Positions 63,898 to 64,000 of a stretch of 64,000 bases of DNA are shown here, piece after piece. The translations under genes were made by a program, and so were the position numbers. This stretch comes from Candidatus Altimarinota bacterium (GTDB lineage: Bacteria; Patescibacteriota; Gracilibacteria; BD1-5; UBA2023). The stretch lies in contig PDRA01000020.1 of assembly GCA_002747975.1 (NCBI GenBank), positions 35,699 through 99,698 on the forward strand, given 5' to 3'. Below the pieces are notes generated by a model. The model saw only the letters and a program-made list of their open reading frames with translations, ran no database searches and had not been told where the DNA came from. How positions within the stretch are numbered: the first letter of the stretch is position 1; each line of letters opens with the position of its first letter.

Positions 63898-64000
63898 TTA
63901 GTTTTTCTGACTTCTCATGAGCATAAGCATGATCCATCCTCTTTTCTCTTTCATCTTTGGTGTTGTGTTGGTAAGTATAGCATTTGTTTTGAGGGCTTGG
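63898..64000 (-). CDS. 3' end of a gene running off the window
   Basis: On the minus strand a frame open from the window edge ends QALKTNAILTNTTPKMKEKR followed by GWIMLMLMRSQKN and TAA at 63898. A strong terminator on the same strand immediately follows, which supports a real gene end. No identity can be given from about 33 residues, and other frames are also open across so short a piece. Confidence 0.4.
   Translation of the reverse strand, partial: QALKTNAILTNTTPKMKEKRGWIMLMLMRSQKN

Noticed and set aside
1-64000. Further reassignment of CGA/CGG (for example to Trp) as reported in some relatives
   Set aside because: CGA is frequent at conserved arginines (MiaB RIRF, FtsH RPGRFDRK, dus TRLGW), so it reads as Arg here.
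1-64000. UGA as selenocysteine, or widespread readthrough of pseudogenes
   Set aside because: TGA occurs dozens of times per gene at glycine columns, without SECIS-like structures, and true gene ends use TAA/TAG.

Overview
The window reads as one chromosome segment of a low-GC Patescibacteria (CPR) bacterium of the Gracilibacteria/Absconditabacteria (BD1-5/SR1) type. The main evidence is the genetic code: almost every gene is cut by in-frame TGA, and the reading frames become continuous and match known families only when TGA is read as glycine (translation table 25). TGA sits at invariant glycines, for example the EGCLS and LPG motifs of peptide deformylase, NMGCP of the tRNA-dihydrouridine synthase and the first P-loop of adenylate kinase. 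All coordinates below use that code, with only TAA and TAG as stops. Start codons have no obvious Shine-Dalgarno sequence. Several good sigma70-like promoters lie so close to the ATG that the transcripts should be leaderless.

Layout. 1-2958: 3' end of miaB, a secreted glycosyl-hydrolase-like protein with a GT/S-rich minisatellite linker, and a small hypothetical gene. 2960-3660: three copies of a hairpin-headed repeat and an unidentified structured RNA with its own promoter and terminator. 3700-15367: a tightly packed operon-like array made of a MoxR-like AAA+ ATPase, two leucine-rich-repeat (LRR) proteins, a metallopeptidase-like/VWA protein, and four more LRR paralogues, the last frameshifted. 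This array is the best candidate for an undescribed system. 15434-24428: housekeeping genes (RNase P RNA, two adenylate-kinase-like genes, tRNA-Thr, secE, nusG, greA, rlmN) mixed with small membrane and TPR proteins. 24441-36092: FemAB transferase, STAS protein, a DnaQ-DinG-like fusion, a type IV pilus cluster (PilO-like, PilB, PilC), an AI-2E-family permease, a PH-like membrane protein and an RsbW-like kinase.

36197-50330: HU, a damaged mraY, a short murE, def, dus, a large surface protein ending in a sortase domain, ftsH, a TraB-like membrane protein, der and a 2'-5' RNA ligase. 50352-62738: a single gene for a secreted giant protein of about 4,100 residues. 62967-64000: a PlsC-like acyltransferase and the 3' end of one more gene.

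How it fits together. The window contains a surface and attachment set (giant protein, sortase-bearing adhesin-like protein, type IV pilus motor, cell-wall synthesis) suited to an episymbiotic or predatory CPR cell. It also holds core information-processing genes and one complex accessory operon in which an AAA+/VWA pair, a pairing known from other MoxR systems, is embedded among expanded LRR receptors. Three genes (LRR6, the sortase-bearing protein and mraY) have apparent frameshifts, so assembly errors should be considered before calling decay.
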